From contig MU404071.1 in NCBI GenBank assembly GCA_022695795.1, positions 434,001-498,000 on the forward strand: a DNA stretch of 64,000 bases, given 5' to 3'. The translations under genes were made by a program, and so were the position numbers. The stretch comes from Biscogniauxia marginata (taxonomy: Eukaryota; Ascomycota; Sordariomycetes; Xylariales; Xylariaceae). The notes beneath the pieces were generated by a model, which saw only the letters and a list, made by a program, of their open reading frames with translations, did not search any database and was not told the DNA's origin. Shown in pieces: positions 11,001-21,998 of the stretch (position 1 is its first letter; the number at the start of each line of letters is the position of its first letter).

Positions 11001-13030
11001 CGGCACGTCCAAGCATCTGCATAACCTCCAAGTCTGAGTATTCTTGAGCACCGTTATCAGAGTACCCAATCGTTCCCTTCAGTACAACTGTATGACACGG
11101 GAGATTTACACCGACTGCTAGAGTAGAAGTGCAGCATATGACATGAAGCTGGCCGTTGAGAAAGTTTTGCTCGACAGCCGCTCTGTCTTGGACATCAAGT
11201 CCTGCATGGTGGAAAGCCACACCACAGCGGACAATCTCTTGGAGTTCCTGCGAGATGACGGGTACTCGCTGTGTAGGCGCTGGCCAGGCTTTGTCGTCTG
11301 GCCTGCATGTCGACCACCACTCAGCAAGAATGCGAGCTGTGCGCTGACATGATTTTCGTGTAAAGCAGAAGACCATGATCGGTTTCATTTCGGAGTGCTT
11401 AGCCAGCAGTAGAGTCAACTTGCCATCAAGCAGTTTGTCGAATATGAAACCATTCGGGGAACCATCGTAGCCATAGACATATCTCTGCAGCTTGACCGGT
11501 CGCATTTCCTCGCCGAACGCGACGAACTTTGCTGGTTCGTGTTGGGTTCCATAATCACGACCCAGCCATTTAGCAATATCTTCAATGTTTGGAACAGTCG
11601 CACTTAGAGCAATGAAACGAATATTTGCCCCTATCGTCTTCATGCGTGACACAACAGCCTCTAGTGTGGCACCGCGAATATCTTTCAAGAAATGAACTTC
11701 ATCGATGAGGACCAGACGAATCATCTCCAAAAGCCTTCGGTGATCCGACCATTTTCTCGTAACGGAGTCCCATTTTTCAGGAGTGGTGACAATGATCGAA
11801 GCGCTGCCAACGCGGCTAGCTTGTGCCTGCGAGGTATCGCCTGTGAGTTCTATACATCGCAAGTTCATATGACTGAACTTCTTTTCCCAGTCACGGGCTC
11901 GCTCTGAGCACAGAGATTTGGTTGGCGCCTGATATACAATCTTGAAGTTATCTCCACCTACGCTCGATGCTAACTTGCAAATAGCCATTTCTAGAATGGC
12001 GGTTTTTCCAGAGCTTGTCGGAGCGGAGATGACAACGTTATCGTTTGTGCCATAAACAAGAGGGAAGCATTTGGATTGAACTACATTGAAAAGTTCATAT
12101 GGGAACACTGGACGAAACTTGTCAGGAAGTGCTTGGCGTGGATCGACGAGGCGGGTGTTGTTTACAAAAGGAGGTGCCCTAGGTGCGTGATCGAGGTCCA
12201 ATTGCAACTTCTGAGACCACTTGTGCGTAGCAGAAGGTCTTGATGCTACTTGAGCCTGCCTTTTGAGGCTCAATCGAACCGTGGGGCTAGACCTTGAGGC
12301 ATTGGATGGTGAACTGTTCGTAAGCGTCGAAGAGTTAAGGGGAGGTGGTGTAGGGTTCCATGCTACTCCAGAATTAGAGATGTTCTAATAATAACAATAA
12401 CAGTGTGGACGAGTCTTACACGTATACAACGGTGGTGTTTCCAGCTGTGTTACAGGTAGAAGCTCTCCAGCTCTGCGGGAACTATGTCTAGCTAGGTTCG
12501 ATTGTGAGACTAGAGCTGGCTCGAGGCTATCGATGTGAATTGGGTTACTCGAAAATGGTGATCGATAGTCAGGGTCTCGGGGGACAAATGGTCGAAAATG
12601 CTGGCTGGCATCTTCAAGCACTCGTTGTGGTCGACTAGAAAGGGGCAATGAAAGACGCTGGCTGCTACGACTATCTAAGGTAGGAAGATAGGACGGCATC
12701 GGACGAGCTCGATCCAGAAGGCTACGATCTAGACGGAAGTACAGGGCTGTGTTAACAAGCTCCGCCATCTCGGTACTCTACTTGGATGGACTGACCAAAG
12801 GCATCGAGACCCGGGTCCACATTCCCGTAATTATTCGGAGGATTGAATAATCTATCTTCGTCGACGACGTCGGTGGATAATTTCAAACAAGGCCGTTCGT
12901 ACGCTCGGTCAGGGAAAGTGTTACTGGTATGATCAATGATGTTCTGGATATATCTATCCTGTCCAGTTCTGTTTGGAAACCCGTAGATACGGTTCCCCTC
13001 GCCTAGTTCCGGTTCGGACTCGCGAGACAT
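8035..13030 (-). CDS. mer3: Meiotic ATP-dependent DNA helicase Mer3/Hfm1
   Basis: Four exons on the minus strand: 13030-12796, 12746-12420, 12362-10546 and 10494-8035, about 1612 aa. Introns are 49, 57 and 51 nt; the first may instead end 18 nt further on (exon 2 from 12728), also in frame. The protein is a Ski2-like SF2 helicase. It has Walker A APTSSGKT (about 301-308), DEVH (about 408-411), SATVPN, and motif VI QMLGRAGRPQFD (about 636). A winged helix and a Sec63 domain with a helix-hairpin-helix (LSQIPGFGPVAVRKW) follow. Beyond these is a long Ser-rich tail with a CNHHC...KPCTHRCCHEGMDKP Cys/His cluster near 1177-1205, seen in fungal Mer3. Mer3 stabilises D-loops and extends heteroduplex during crossover formation in meiosis, so this locus argues for a sexual or formerly sexual lineage. 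The first ~180 residues are low-complexity and the start is the least certain part. Confidence 0.9.
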
Positions 13031-14095
13031 GACGAGCGGTAATCAAAGAAGTAGGTGAGAAGTGTGACTAGGTACAGAAACCTTGGCGACAACTCATTGA
13101 GATGATGAACAAAAATAGAATAAAATAACTGTCTAACAACGATGCAAGAGAGTCACAACACCCAGTGTGCTTGGGAGGTCGTCAACATGGTGGACGAAAG
13201 GCGTTGGTTGGGTTCGGGCGGCGTGGAGTATGGAAACTAGGTAGAGAGAAGTTGGGATTTGTGCGAGCGATGGCGAGAAAGCAAAGGTGACGTCTCCAGA
13301 GGGAAAATACTATTGGTAGTACTGCCTAGGAGTTGTGAATCTTCGAGGAAGGCACTGCTGGTAGATGGCGCCCCTTCCCATCATCAGTGTTAGACCGCAG
13401 CCCACGTGATACTAGCTGTCGAAAAAGGGGGTAGGGGTGCTACCTTAGGTACTCAGGCCTACACGACTTAGCTCTCCGTCTTCTGTCCACCCCAGCTGAC
13501 GCTTTCACCAGAGGAATCAGGAAACATTGACCGCGGTGGCCAAACGAAGAAGAAAAAGGCAAGTATATTGGCGGAAATCCCCGCCATTATTTTATATAGA
13601 TACACAGATACATATATGCATAACCCCTTTTTGTTTTTCCTTTCCCTCCAGAGACCAGTCCAGTCCCGCGTGCTCCTCAACCCTTGGTATCTTCCCATCC
13701 GTTTATGCCCCCCAAGTTCCAGAACTTGCAAGATGCTGTAGCGGCCCAGGCCCTCGAACCTTTCTGTCGTGTTCTCTTCAGATCAAAAAACCCCATCGTA
13801 GACTATCCAAACAGAGTCTTCTTCGCGTGCGACTTCGTGCCCTTTTCCTTTTCCTTTTCTTCATTTTCTTGCTAATGATCGCTCAAATATCCTGTAATGC
13901 TCCGTATCTAGCGGTCGCAGGTGTAATAGTGTACATACTTATTGTGTGAATTTTTCAAACCTAGACTCGGCGTATTTATTCCATGGGGCCGTATCCATGA
14001 AATCTCCGCTCCAAGTATCGTTTAAATGAAATCGTGGTAAGCCGCATCCATCATTCCGAAGTCGCTTTGGTGGTGCGTGCGGTGTTCCGTCAAGC
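13031..14095. other. Intergenic spacer upstream of mer3
   Basis: Upstream region of the mer3 gene and 3' flank of the transporter gene. An open frame at 13527-13949 (+) and a nested one at 13684-13875 read through pyrimidine-rich DNA and end in Phe/Ser-rich peptides. I recognise no family and do not call a gene. Confidence 0.5.
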
Positions 14096-15745
14096 TTACT
14101 CCTCCCGATTTTTCCCTCGCGTCGATGGTGTACGCACGTGATACCGCAAGGGCGATGACGGACGGGACGTTGACAGACCCAAGCTCTTCACGTTTTCCAG
14201 TGGGTTGGGAACCTCCAGTCTGTCATTCGACCGGGGGGTATTCATCGGGTCAATCGTCGTCTTCTCATAGTTGACGATGTTGATTGGTGGCGGCCGGCCG
14301 CGCTTCCGATCAGGCCCGGAGTAGAGGAAGGTCGAAATTAGGACCAATGTCGTCCCAAGTAGAAACTATACACGGTTAGCTGTAGTCTTTCAAAATAGCT
14401 CCCTGAGGTGCTGCGCTCACCGTCCATGACACCTTGAAGTTGAAGAACCAGACGCTAAACAAGAAGCTGATGACGATGCTGATGCTTGTAGCGAAATTCT
14501 TGGCGATATTGTCGGCGTAGTTAATGCAAAGCGAGGCAAGCACACCACCGAAAGATTGGAGGAGAATCAATGTCCAGACGATCCAGTTGTAGCCGTCGAA
14601 GAAGCCGTGCTGGACGATCTCCTGGCCATCCTTGAATATGATGCCGACGATGATGGCCGGGAAGAGCGAGTAGAAAGACAGCTGGATGTTGCGGATCCAG
14701 ACTGAGACAGAGGTGGAGGAGTCCTTGAGAACCTTCTCAAAGTAGACTCCGGTCAAGCCAGAGAGCGTGGCAACGGCAAGTGCAGCAGACAGACCGATCG
14801 AGTAGCTCATGACTGGCGTAGCGTTCTGGTCCTCCTCGATTCCCTCGTAGGTGGCCGACCGTTTCGTGAGCACGTCACCGACGTCTGCCAAGGTGTCCAT
14901 CCCGCGCTTGGTAAGCTCCCGTGCGATGTCGCCCATACCGTTGGCCATCTGGCCTAGCTCGTGTACGGATCGAGGGAAGAAATGGTCGGTCATGTCGTGG
15001 AGCATGAAGGAGCCGTCTTTTCCGTCGGCAGAAGGAATGGACACGACAGAAACACCGACAGTCAGAATGACTAGGGAAATCCATCTCTTGGGGGATAACG
15101 ATCTCCCGAGCATGGTCACGGTAAAGACGGCGGTCATGAGAATCTGTAGGAACCTGTCAGTCGGCCACCCTACATGACATGCTATAAAACACTACTATAC
15201 GTCTTGGGAGAGGGTCGTCCTTCCTACCTTGAGTTGGTACAGAATCTGGAAATGCACCGGGTCTAGATTTCCTACGGCGACGTACTGCAGGGTGTTCTGT
15301 AAGGTGTACAGCGTGGCGGGTATGGCCAGCTTCCAGCCGTCGCCCGAAAAGACCAGGTTATAGATCTGCTCGAATATGACGGTGGCCGGGGTCGAGGGCG
15401 CCAGGCTTCGCGATACGTCGTATATGGCGAAGGTCAGACAGATGGCCAGCTTGATAATTTCGGTCAGGAGCACGGCAGTCGAAGTAAAGTAGCGGTGGTC
15501 GCCGCTCGGAGGCATCATTCGTGAGTAGTGCATGATGAGGATCAGGGCCGAGTTTTGGAAAGTCAGCTGTATCGAGGTTCGGTTAGCCATCGCGCCAGGG
15601 AGGCAGGGAGGCAGGGAGGCAGAGGCGAGCAGAGAAGAGGATGTAGACGACGTACAGTGATGAGTGAGACCTGCTTCATGGGCATGCCGAGCAGCATCGG
15701 GCCTCCCATAGGTTGCGGGACGGGTGCTGCGTCGAGGAGAGCCAT
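14096..15745 (-). CDS. Golgi UDP-sugar transporter (SLC35A / nucleotide-sugar transporter family)
   Basis: Four exons on the minus strand (15745-15656, 15566-15228, 15143-14421, 14365-14096) with introns of 89, 84 and 55 nt give 473 aa. The joined frame reads MKQVSLITLTFQNSALILIMHYSR, then QNTLQYVAVGNLDPVHFQILYQLK and ILMTAVFTVTMLGRSLSPKRW, the signature of UDP-galactose/UDP-GlcNAc/CMP-sialic-acid carriers (about ten membrane helices). These antiporters bring nucleotide sugars into the Golgi lumen in exchange for the nucleoside monophosphate, feeding glycosylation. FGGVLASLCINYADNIAKNFATS near the last helices is also typical. A hydrophilic loop of about 75 residues (near 178-250, with KRGMDTL and DQNATP) is longer than in animal carriers. 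The C-terminal ~60 residues are polar and probably cytosolic. The start is the first ATG in frame; the preceding GTG is not used. Exact sugar specificity cannot be read; UDP-galactose is the usual annotation. Confidence 0.92.
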
Positions 15746-18700
15746 GACGAATATGTTTGCAAGAGTCGCAGTTTCGTTGTCCTTCTCGAATCGTCCCACC
15801 CAATTGAAGGACGCAACCCGACCATATGTTGTACGTATGTGTATACCTAATGCGTCCCCTCTGTTTAGTTAATTAGTTGGCCTATTGGTTGGTTCGCTGA
15901 ATCGCAAGTTAAATTTTATTTTATTTTCTGCAGTCTTTCTTTGTTCGGATCGTGACGTTGGTGTAGTGGCTAACAAAAATATAGTGGTTAAAAGTTAATG
16001 GTTGAAAGTTGGTGGTACCAAAAGAAAGGCCTAGTATTTTTTCTCTTTTCATGCTATATTCACCAATTGAAGAAGCAAAACACGCGCCTAAATCTGATTC
16101 GTACGTGTACTACATACACTAAATCAACCCTGAAGGTGGGAAAAGAAAAAAGAAAAAAAAAAAGACCCCTCCAACTTTTCAGTGTACCTTAACTTGGGCA
16201 CCTAAGCTTCTGTTAAACCCCCTGGGGCCCCGACACCATGTACAACACCAAGATTTATATATAGTACGATATATAATTTGTATAAGCAACAATCAAACGA
16301 GTTTTGGTCATGTACGAGTAGATGACAAAGTTGAGTATGTATGAGGTACGTAATACACGCGTTCGTTGCTTGGATCGAGTACTCTGACGGATTCGGATCC
16401 CAGTCAAAATGATCAACAATTCGTCCCTTGCCCGGGAAAAGGATGCCAGTGCCTTGCAGCAAACACAGAACAAATATAGCAACATCCCCTCTCCCCCTTT
16501 TCTGCCCCCCTTCCTTTTTTCTGTTTTTTTTTTTTTTCCTTTTTTCCTTTTCCTTTTTCAATACCCCTTTTCTTCCCCCTCTCCTTCTCCTTCTGCTTCT
16601 TTTTCGGTCATAAGCACGCATACCCATATATGTGCAGGTTTAGAAATATAGAATTATATCAATGTTTCGGTATATAACCCAACTTGGGAATAATCATCAC
16701 CATGTATGACCTCACCTGTGTAAAGCAAGGGCCTGCCGGGGTTATAAGTAATTAGCAGGTTAGACAAAGTTGTTAAGCGACGACGGGAGGAAGAGGCTCG
16801 AGCGTCCTCCCGTTCGTTCGATCCCGACGTCAAATCAAGGCTTTGGCACCAAGAGACTTTCTTTGCCGGCAGACTTCCCCCCGTGATCTTCAGGGAACCG
16901 TGTCTGGGGGGCGTCCAAGCCCGTGAGACTCTGCCCCCAAAAGGGGCTACGATCTTCGCGCCTTGAGGCGACCTGACCAGCTAATAGGCCCTCTTTTCCC
17001 ACGCCCATCCGTCCCTTGGCCGGTGCGAGAGGTGACCTTCTCCGATCACTTCGAACCCGTCATGTTTCGAATTCCCGTCTGTTTGTTTAACTATATATAT
17101 TCCCTGCATCTACAACACAGAGTGGTAGAGGCGAGTTACCCTCACGGCAGGCAGACCGGAGTAACTCCAAATGCCTCGTATGATGGTTAGCTAGGTAGGT
17201 TTGAATCTCATGGGAAGTACCTAGCATCGACTGTTGTGGCCCCGGCGCTCGATTCTGCGCACTATCGATATAATTATACATAAGAGACGTCCTCTATCAG
17301 CCATTACTACCATCTTAGTCCGTACTTGGCCCATCATCACTTGAAGAACAAGCACGCGTGACATAAACATGTCAAGGTTAGTCGGATAGATCGAGGATCG
17401 ACCCCGGCATCTCGTCCTTTGCTAGCCAGAGAGATCTACTATTTCTGTACTATATCATACTAGCCCCATACTCTTTTCCCTGCTGACATGAAAACTGCAG
17501 GCTAGCTTGGCCCAGAGCATTCACCACTGCATCTCATACGCCTGCAATCCACTTAGCGGCAGCTTGATTGCCTATGTAGAGCCCCGCGAATGGAGTGTTT
17601 TGCGGTGAGCTCGGCGCTATCGATGATGGGCCCCCGGGATGCAAGTCTTTGGCGGCAACAGGTTTTTTGCCCCTTTCTTTGCCGTGGAATTCCCTGGCTG
17701 CGTATCTTCCAATCGACTCTGTCAACGTGTAAGTCGCTGCGAGGTTCCTGTTCTTCGCGCCGCAAAGAGTTCCGGTGTTCAATAGGCCAGGAAAGCCATA
17801 GGCAAGAATTTATTTTGGGTTTCTACATTCTCGTGTGGACTCAGTTTAGGTATTTTTAAAGGAACAAACAGTCGAAGTACTGGTCTTCCCTGTTTTCATG
17901 CGACGGGACGGATTGTATGGGAGACCCGAAGGCTAATCGACATTAGTGAATGACGAGGACGCACTTTTGCGCCACCCCCCTTGATGCGACTAGAACGAAG
18001 CTCGAGCTAGAGCTCCTATTGATATTAACCTAGTCATAAGTTCCTGGGATATAAGACTCGCCAACGTATGTATTTCCGGAGGAAATACTCCTAGTAATCC
18101 GAACTACTGTTATTATTTCTTCATGCAGGTATTCACTAGCGACCAAAGTAAAGGGGGCGTTTCCAGGATTCCCAAGCTCCAAGCGGAGGGAAATGTGACT
18201 GCATAATTATCGTTAAAAAAATTTGTTAGCCTTGCATTGCACGCTTTCACTTAAGGTAATCGACGTCAATATTCATCTTCACTACCTGAGTAGCATCGTT
18301 CGTCCGCCCATCCCAAAACCCCTATCTTATCAACCCATCACCTGCCGCAGCCCACGTATCGTATCGTACGATATTCATGTCTCTCCCTCGTAGAATTATT
18401 ACAAGATGATCGGTCTGCACTGGGTCTGAACCGATTGAGTATTTGTATAATGTACGTGTGTATGTATGCAAAAGTTTGAGCAGATTGCTACCCTTTGGGA
18501 TGAATAGCCGAGACCATACCAGACAAAACGAAAGCAAACCAAAGCCTATTCCAGTGTAAGAGTCGAATGCATAAGGTGCCCAGAGTGCCCATTCCCAAGC
18601 CGAAGCAGTTTTCCCCCAAGATAATGGTACACATGATACTAGGTTGGTAGTAGTAGTAGTAGTAATAGGTAAAAGTTTCGTTCGTACATTCCATCCGGAC

Positions 18701-19118
18701 CCAAGCCCGCCCGCCTGCGCACCGGAAACACAATCGACACAAGGGAAAAGTTATTAAGTCAGTAGCCCGCTCGGTCATACACAGCACAAGGAGTGCTGAT
18801 GGGGCGACAGATGCATCTCGCCTCTCCTCTTCTCCCGTCTCCTATCCATTAAAACCATTTGCCGTGTGACCGTTTGTCTACTTCGGAACGAATCGTGTTG
18901 CCGTGTCGAGAGAAACCAAACTACCGCTGAAAGAAGAGAAAAAAAAACCCCCCAACCAATGCTCGTAAAATACCAACCGGTAATAAAAGTCAAAAGAGAC
19001 CACGCAAATAAATTTGCGTAAATTGCAACAAGATAAGGCAAATAAAACAAATGGACCTCTTATACCACATATTGCTCCTCTCGAATAAGCCTCAGGGGTT
19101 TGTAATGAGTTGAGGATC
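15746..19118. other. Long intergenic region (3.4 kb), no gene supported
   Basis: It holds a poly-pyrimidine tract (about 16489-16600), a 9-bp perfect hairpin (16783-16813) and a short TAG repeat near 18648. A frame at 17534-17782 (-) has mixed composition but no homolog I recognise and no signal peptide. Nothing else is supported. Confidence 0.5.
16783..16813. repeat. Hairpin with 9-bp perfect stem
   Basis: ACGGGAGGA (16783-16791) is the exact reverse complement of TCCTCCCGT (16805-16813), separated by a 13-nt loop. It is GC-rich within an AT-rich spacer. A GTTCGATCC word just downstream resembles a tRNA B-box, but no cloverleaf can be drawn around it. Confidence 0.7.
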
Positions 19119-21998
19119 TCAGTCGTCGTCGCCCCACCAGGGGATGGGCGAGGCGACCCCGACAGCACTCAGCCGGACATCGCTCTTCTTATTCCGGATG
19201 TGGCCCGCGCTCGCGGGGTGCAGCAGCCCGTCCGCAGGGGCGGCGGTGGCGCTGTCAGGGCGGGTGAGCTCCTTCTCCTTCTCCTGTGGCGGCAGCGTCT
19301 GGCGCACGACCGCGGGGAAGTCGTCGAGGTCGATGTCGTCGTCCTCATCCATATCCGTCTCGTCGTCGTCGAAGTCTTCCTCTGTAACGTCCTCCAGGTT
19401 GTTCACTGCCCGGAGGGGGCTGCTGCTGCGGCCGGCGCTCATGGGGCTGGAGTCGGTACGGGGTTGCCCGCTGCTTACCCGCCTGCCGTTGTTGTAGTGG
19501 TGGCCGCGGATGCTGCTGTAGCTCGAACTCGTCTTGCTTCGCCGCTCGCCCGACAGATATTCCTGATCGCTGTCCATAAGCTCGGTCAGGCCCGGGCCCG
19601 GCTCTGCCATGTCGATCGTGTTCAAGCGATCGTCCAGCTGGTCGAGATAGAGAAGAACATGTTCCTGTCGTGATTTTGAGGCGGGCTGAGATATGGGAGA
19701 GTTCGTAGGAGCAGCAGTAAGCGCTGGCGTAGAGCTACGAGCTTTGCTAACCGGACTTCTTCTGTTATTTGACGGCCATGCATCGGCACTACGGGTTCCC
19801 TTGGGATGACTAGGCTGCCGACTATGTCTGTGGCCACTTCTCTCAGTCGAGTCATCTCGGGTGGAGATCCGTGTTGGCAAGACCTGAGATCTCGAGCTAG
19901 CGCGAGATCCCATCCCTTCCCTGAATCCCATAGAACTGTGCCTTTCCGCCGAAGTTTTCCTATCCCTTATGCTACTTGTGCCACTTGAAACGCTCGCTGG
20001 GCGGCTTCGGTCCTCCCCCATCTCGGCAATGCTATTCTCCCGCATCTTCGCCCGTTTCATACGTAGTGCCGCTAGTAGCATCTCCTCCTGACGAGTCACG
20101 GCCATGAATCGCGCGTTGTCCACACTGCTGGAGTTGCTCGCGATCGCCTCCTTCCGTACCGACTCGGGCGATCTCATGTAGAACTCCACGCTGTTAGGAG
20201 ATAGTGGCGGGGTGGGTTGGTCCGAAATGTGAGAATTGTTCGATATACGATGACCCGGATGTCTTGTTGAGTGGCCGAGATCGATACTCGTAGGGGTTCC
20301 GGGTACGGGTACAGACGAAGCAGCCTCAGCGGTGGAAGCCACTGGCTTTAAGGCGATAGCTTTCGCTTCATGGATCCCGTATCCAATCTGACGGTGATTG
20401 GCAGTAGATGATCCTGAGCGGGGCGTTTCTGCCGGCCTCGTAGAAGGTCGGGCATCTTGCACCGGTGGAGACCCGGGATGAGTTTGATGTGGCACGCTTG
20501 ACGACGAATGATTAGAATGCGATGTGTAATTTGGCGCCGAACGGCTACTCTGACAACGCGATGCGCTACGAGGGATGGTGAGATAATCATTCAGGTGCCC
20601 AAATGTAGACGACTTCGTGCTACTTATTCCACGAGGCTGGGTGGCAGGTCGTTGCGCCGCACCAGACTGTCGATGGTCTGACGATATACTTAGATCCTCG
20701 CGGGACGTGTTTTCATGATATGGCGGAGACCTTATCGACGCCGAACTAATGAGATCATCGTCCGACTCCGAATCCGTGAGAGACAGTACGCTGTTTTGTT
20801 GTCGGTCATACTCCATAATGCTTCTGGTCGACGGCGAAGCTTTGGACGTGCGTGTATGACGACTTGATACACTAGCTGGATAGTCTTTCCTATACATTTG
20901 TAATGTACTGGGGGTATCCGATCTTATCGCCGTTGCTCGGCTATCCTGAGTATCGCTTCGGGAGTGTTTCCACCGAGTTCCATGGTCCCTAACTGTTGGG
21001 TATGATAATGGCATAAGGTCTGGGGTTGATATGCCAGGGGTATATGTGCGAGGTTCTAGATATTGTGGGTTTACATCCTCCTCCTCTTCCTCCTCATCCA
21101 GCGCCGAGCTATCTCCAAAAGACATCTTCTCATAATGACTATACAGTTGCTGCAACCCACCAGTATCCTTGCTGGCTCCAGAGCGGTCAGATCCTGTAGC
21201 GCTTACATCAAGAGTTGACGATGTACCGGATTGCGATATGAAAGACGGAGATCTCGTAATATAACTGTTTCCCAGGACCGGTTTAGGTTCGGGGGTCGCT
21301 GCGTTCTGGTCCTTCCGATTCTTTGACCTAGACCTCAGCATGGAGAAGTCTAGTCTCGTGGGTTTCCTTTTCTTATGTGAAGTTGTCGAATGGGTCCCAT
21401 CCATTTCTAAATGAGAATTGCCCTTCGAAGGGGGTCCTTTCGCTATAGCCGAGCTAGAGGTTTGTTGCGATATTGACAAAGGTAGCTTCGCCGGGTCGTA
21501 ATGACTCCAGGTACTCGAGTTAGACCCGCGCCGGTTTGCGTATGAATCGTCCGTTACAGCATCTTGGTGGTCAGCACCAATGGTAACCGACGATTTCTTG
21601 CTCGTTAGACCCTTCAGTCTCCCCCTATGACTATGTGTACTCGACATCTGCCGTGGAATAATCTCCGATTCCTGATCCCACATGCGTCTGCCATAGCTCG
21701 CCCCCGTAGCCTCATCCTCGTCCATGACGCCAAGGCCCGTGTCCATCGTGGAGTGGCTTGTGGTGCTCTCGGATAACGATATGCTGATGCCGCTATTCGA
21801 ACCTGTCTCCCATGACCGACCAAGTTCTTTCGACATAGTAGGCGATCCATCGATGCTGAGTGTTCCCGTCCCTAAGATCTTCTGAGCTTTCGTAAGAGGG
21901 GTCGAGATAGATAGGCTCGGTATTTGCTGCGGCTTGTTGGACCGCCCCGGTACGGGAAACGTAAATTTAGATTTGTTGCCCATTCTGGATGAACCCAT
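19119..21998 (-). CDS. Large Ser-rich disordered protein, conserved in filamentous fungi, function unknown
   Basis: A single 959-codon open frame without introns. The N-terminus (GNKSKFTFPVPGR) and the C-terminus (ASPIPWWGDDD) are of a kind repeated in uncharacterised Pezizomycotina proteins. Between them the chain is Ser/Thr/Arg-rich and predicted disordered, with an acidic run (LDEEEEEED) near 300-308. A short helical conserved segment, TRQEEMLLAALRMKRAKMR, lies near 636-654. A second acidic stretch (EEDFDDDETDMDEDDD) lies near 873-890. Many RxxS and SP sites suggest heavy phosphorylation, for example in a signalling or cytoskeletal scaffold, but that is inference. There is no membrane segment or signal peptide. 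The start is the first Met; Met6 is an alternative. The gene is flanked by long spacers on both sides. Confidence 0.85.
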   Translation of the reverse strand: MGSSRMGNKSKFTFPVPGRSNKPQQIPSLSISTPLTKAQKILGTGTLSIDGSPTMSKELGRSWETGSNSGISISLSESTTSHSTMDTGLGVMDEDEATGASYGRRMWDQESEIIPRQMSSTHSHRGRLKGLTSKKSSVTIGADHQDAVTDDSYANRRGSNSSTWSHYDPAKLPLSISQQTSSSAIAKGPPSKGNSHLEMDGTHSTTSHKKRKPTRLDFSMLRSRSKNRKDQNAATPEPKPVLGNSYITRSPSFISQSGTSSTLDVSATGSDRSGASKDTGGLQQLYSHYEKMSFGDSSALDEEEEEEDVNPQYLEPRTYTPGISTPDLMPLSYPTVRDHGTRWKHSRSDTQDSRATAIRSDTPSTLQMYRKDYPASVSSRHTRTSKASPSTRSIMEYDRQQNSVLSLTDSESDDDLISSASIRSPPYHENTSREDLSISSDHRQSGAAQRPATQPRGISSTKSSTFGHLNDYLTIPRSASRCQSSRSAPNYTSHSNHSSSSVPHQTHPGSPPVQDARPSTRPAETPRSGSSTANHRQIGYGIHEAKAIALKPVASTAEAASSVPVPGTPTSIDLGHSTRHPGHRISNNSHISDQPTPPLSPNSVEFYMRSPESVRKEAIASNSSSVDNARFMAVTRQEEMLLAALRMKRAKMRENSIAEMGEDRSRPASVSSGTSSIRDRKTSAERHSSMGFREGMGSRASSRSQVLPTRISTRDDSTERSGHRHSRQPSHPKGTRSADAWPSNNRRSPVSKARSSTPALTAAPTNSPISQPASKSRQEHVLLYLDQLDDRLNTIDMAEPGPGLTELMDSDQEYLSGERRSKTSSSYSSIRGHHYNNGRRVSSGQPRTDSSPMSAGRSSSPLRAVNNLEDVTEEDFDDDETDMDEDDDIDLDDFPAVVRQTLPPQEKEKELTRPDSATAAPADGLLHPASAGHIRNKKSDVRLSAVGVASPIPWWGDDD

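Noticed and set aside
13527..13949. 140-codon frame upstream of mer3
   Set aside because: Pyrimidine-rich composition gives Phe/Ser/Leu runs; no family, and a nested frame is equally open. It may be leader sequence.
16800..16830. GTTCGATCC as part of a tRNA gene
   Set aside because: No acceptor stem, anticodon arm or A-box at the right distance can be drawn.
17534..17782. 82-codon minus-strand frame
   Set aside because: No signal peptide, recognisable motif or splice partner; chance length for this base composition.
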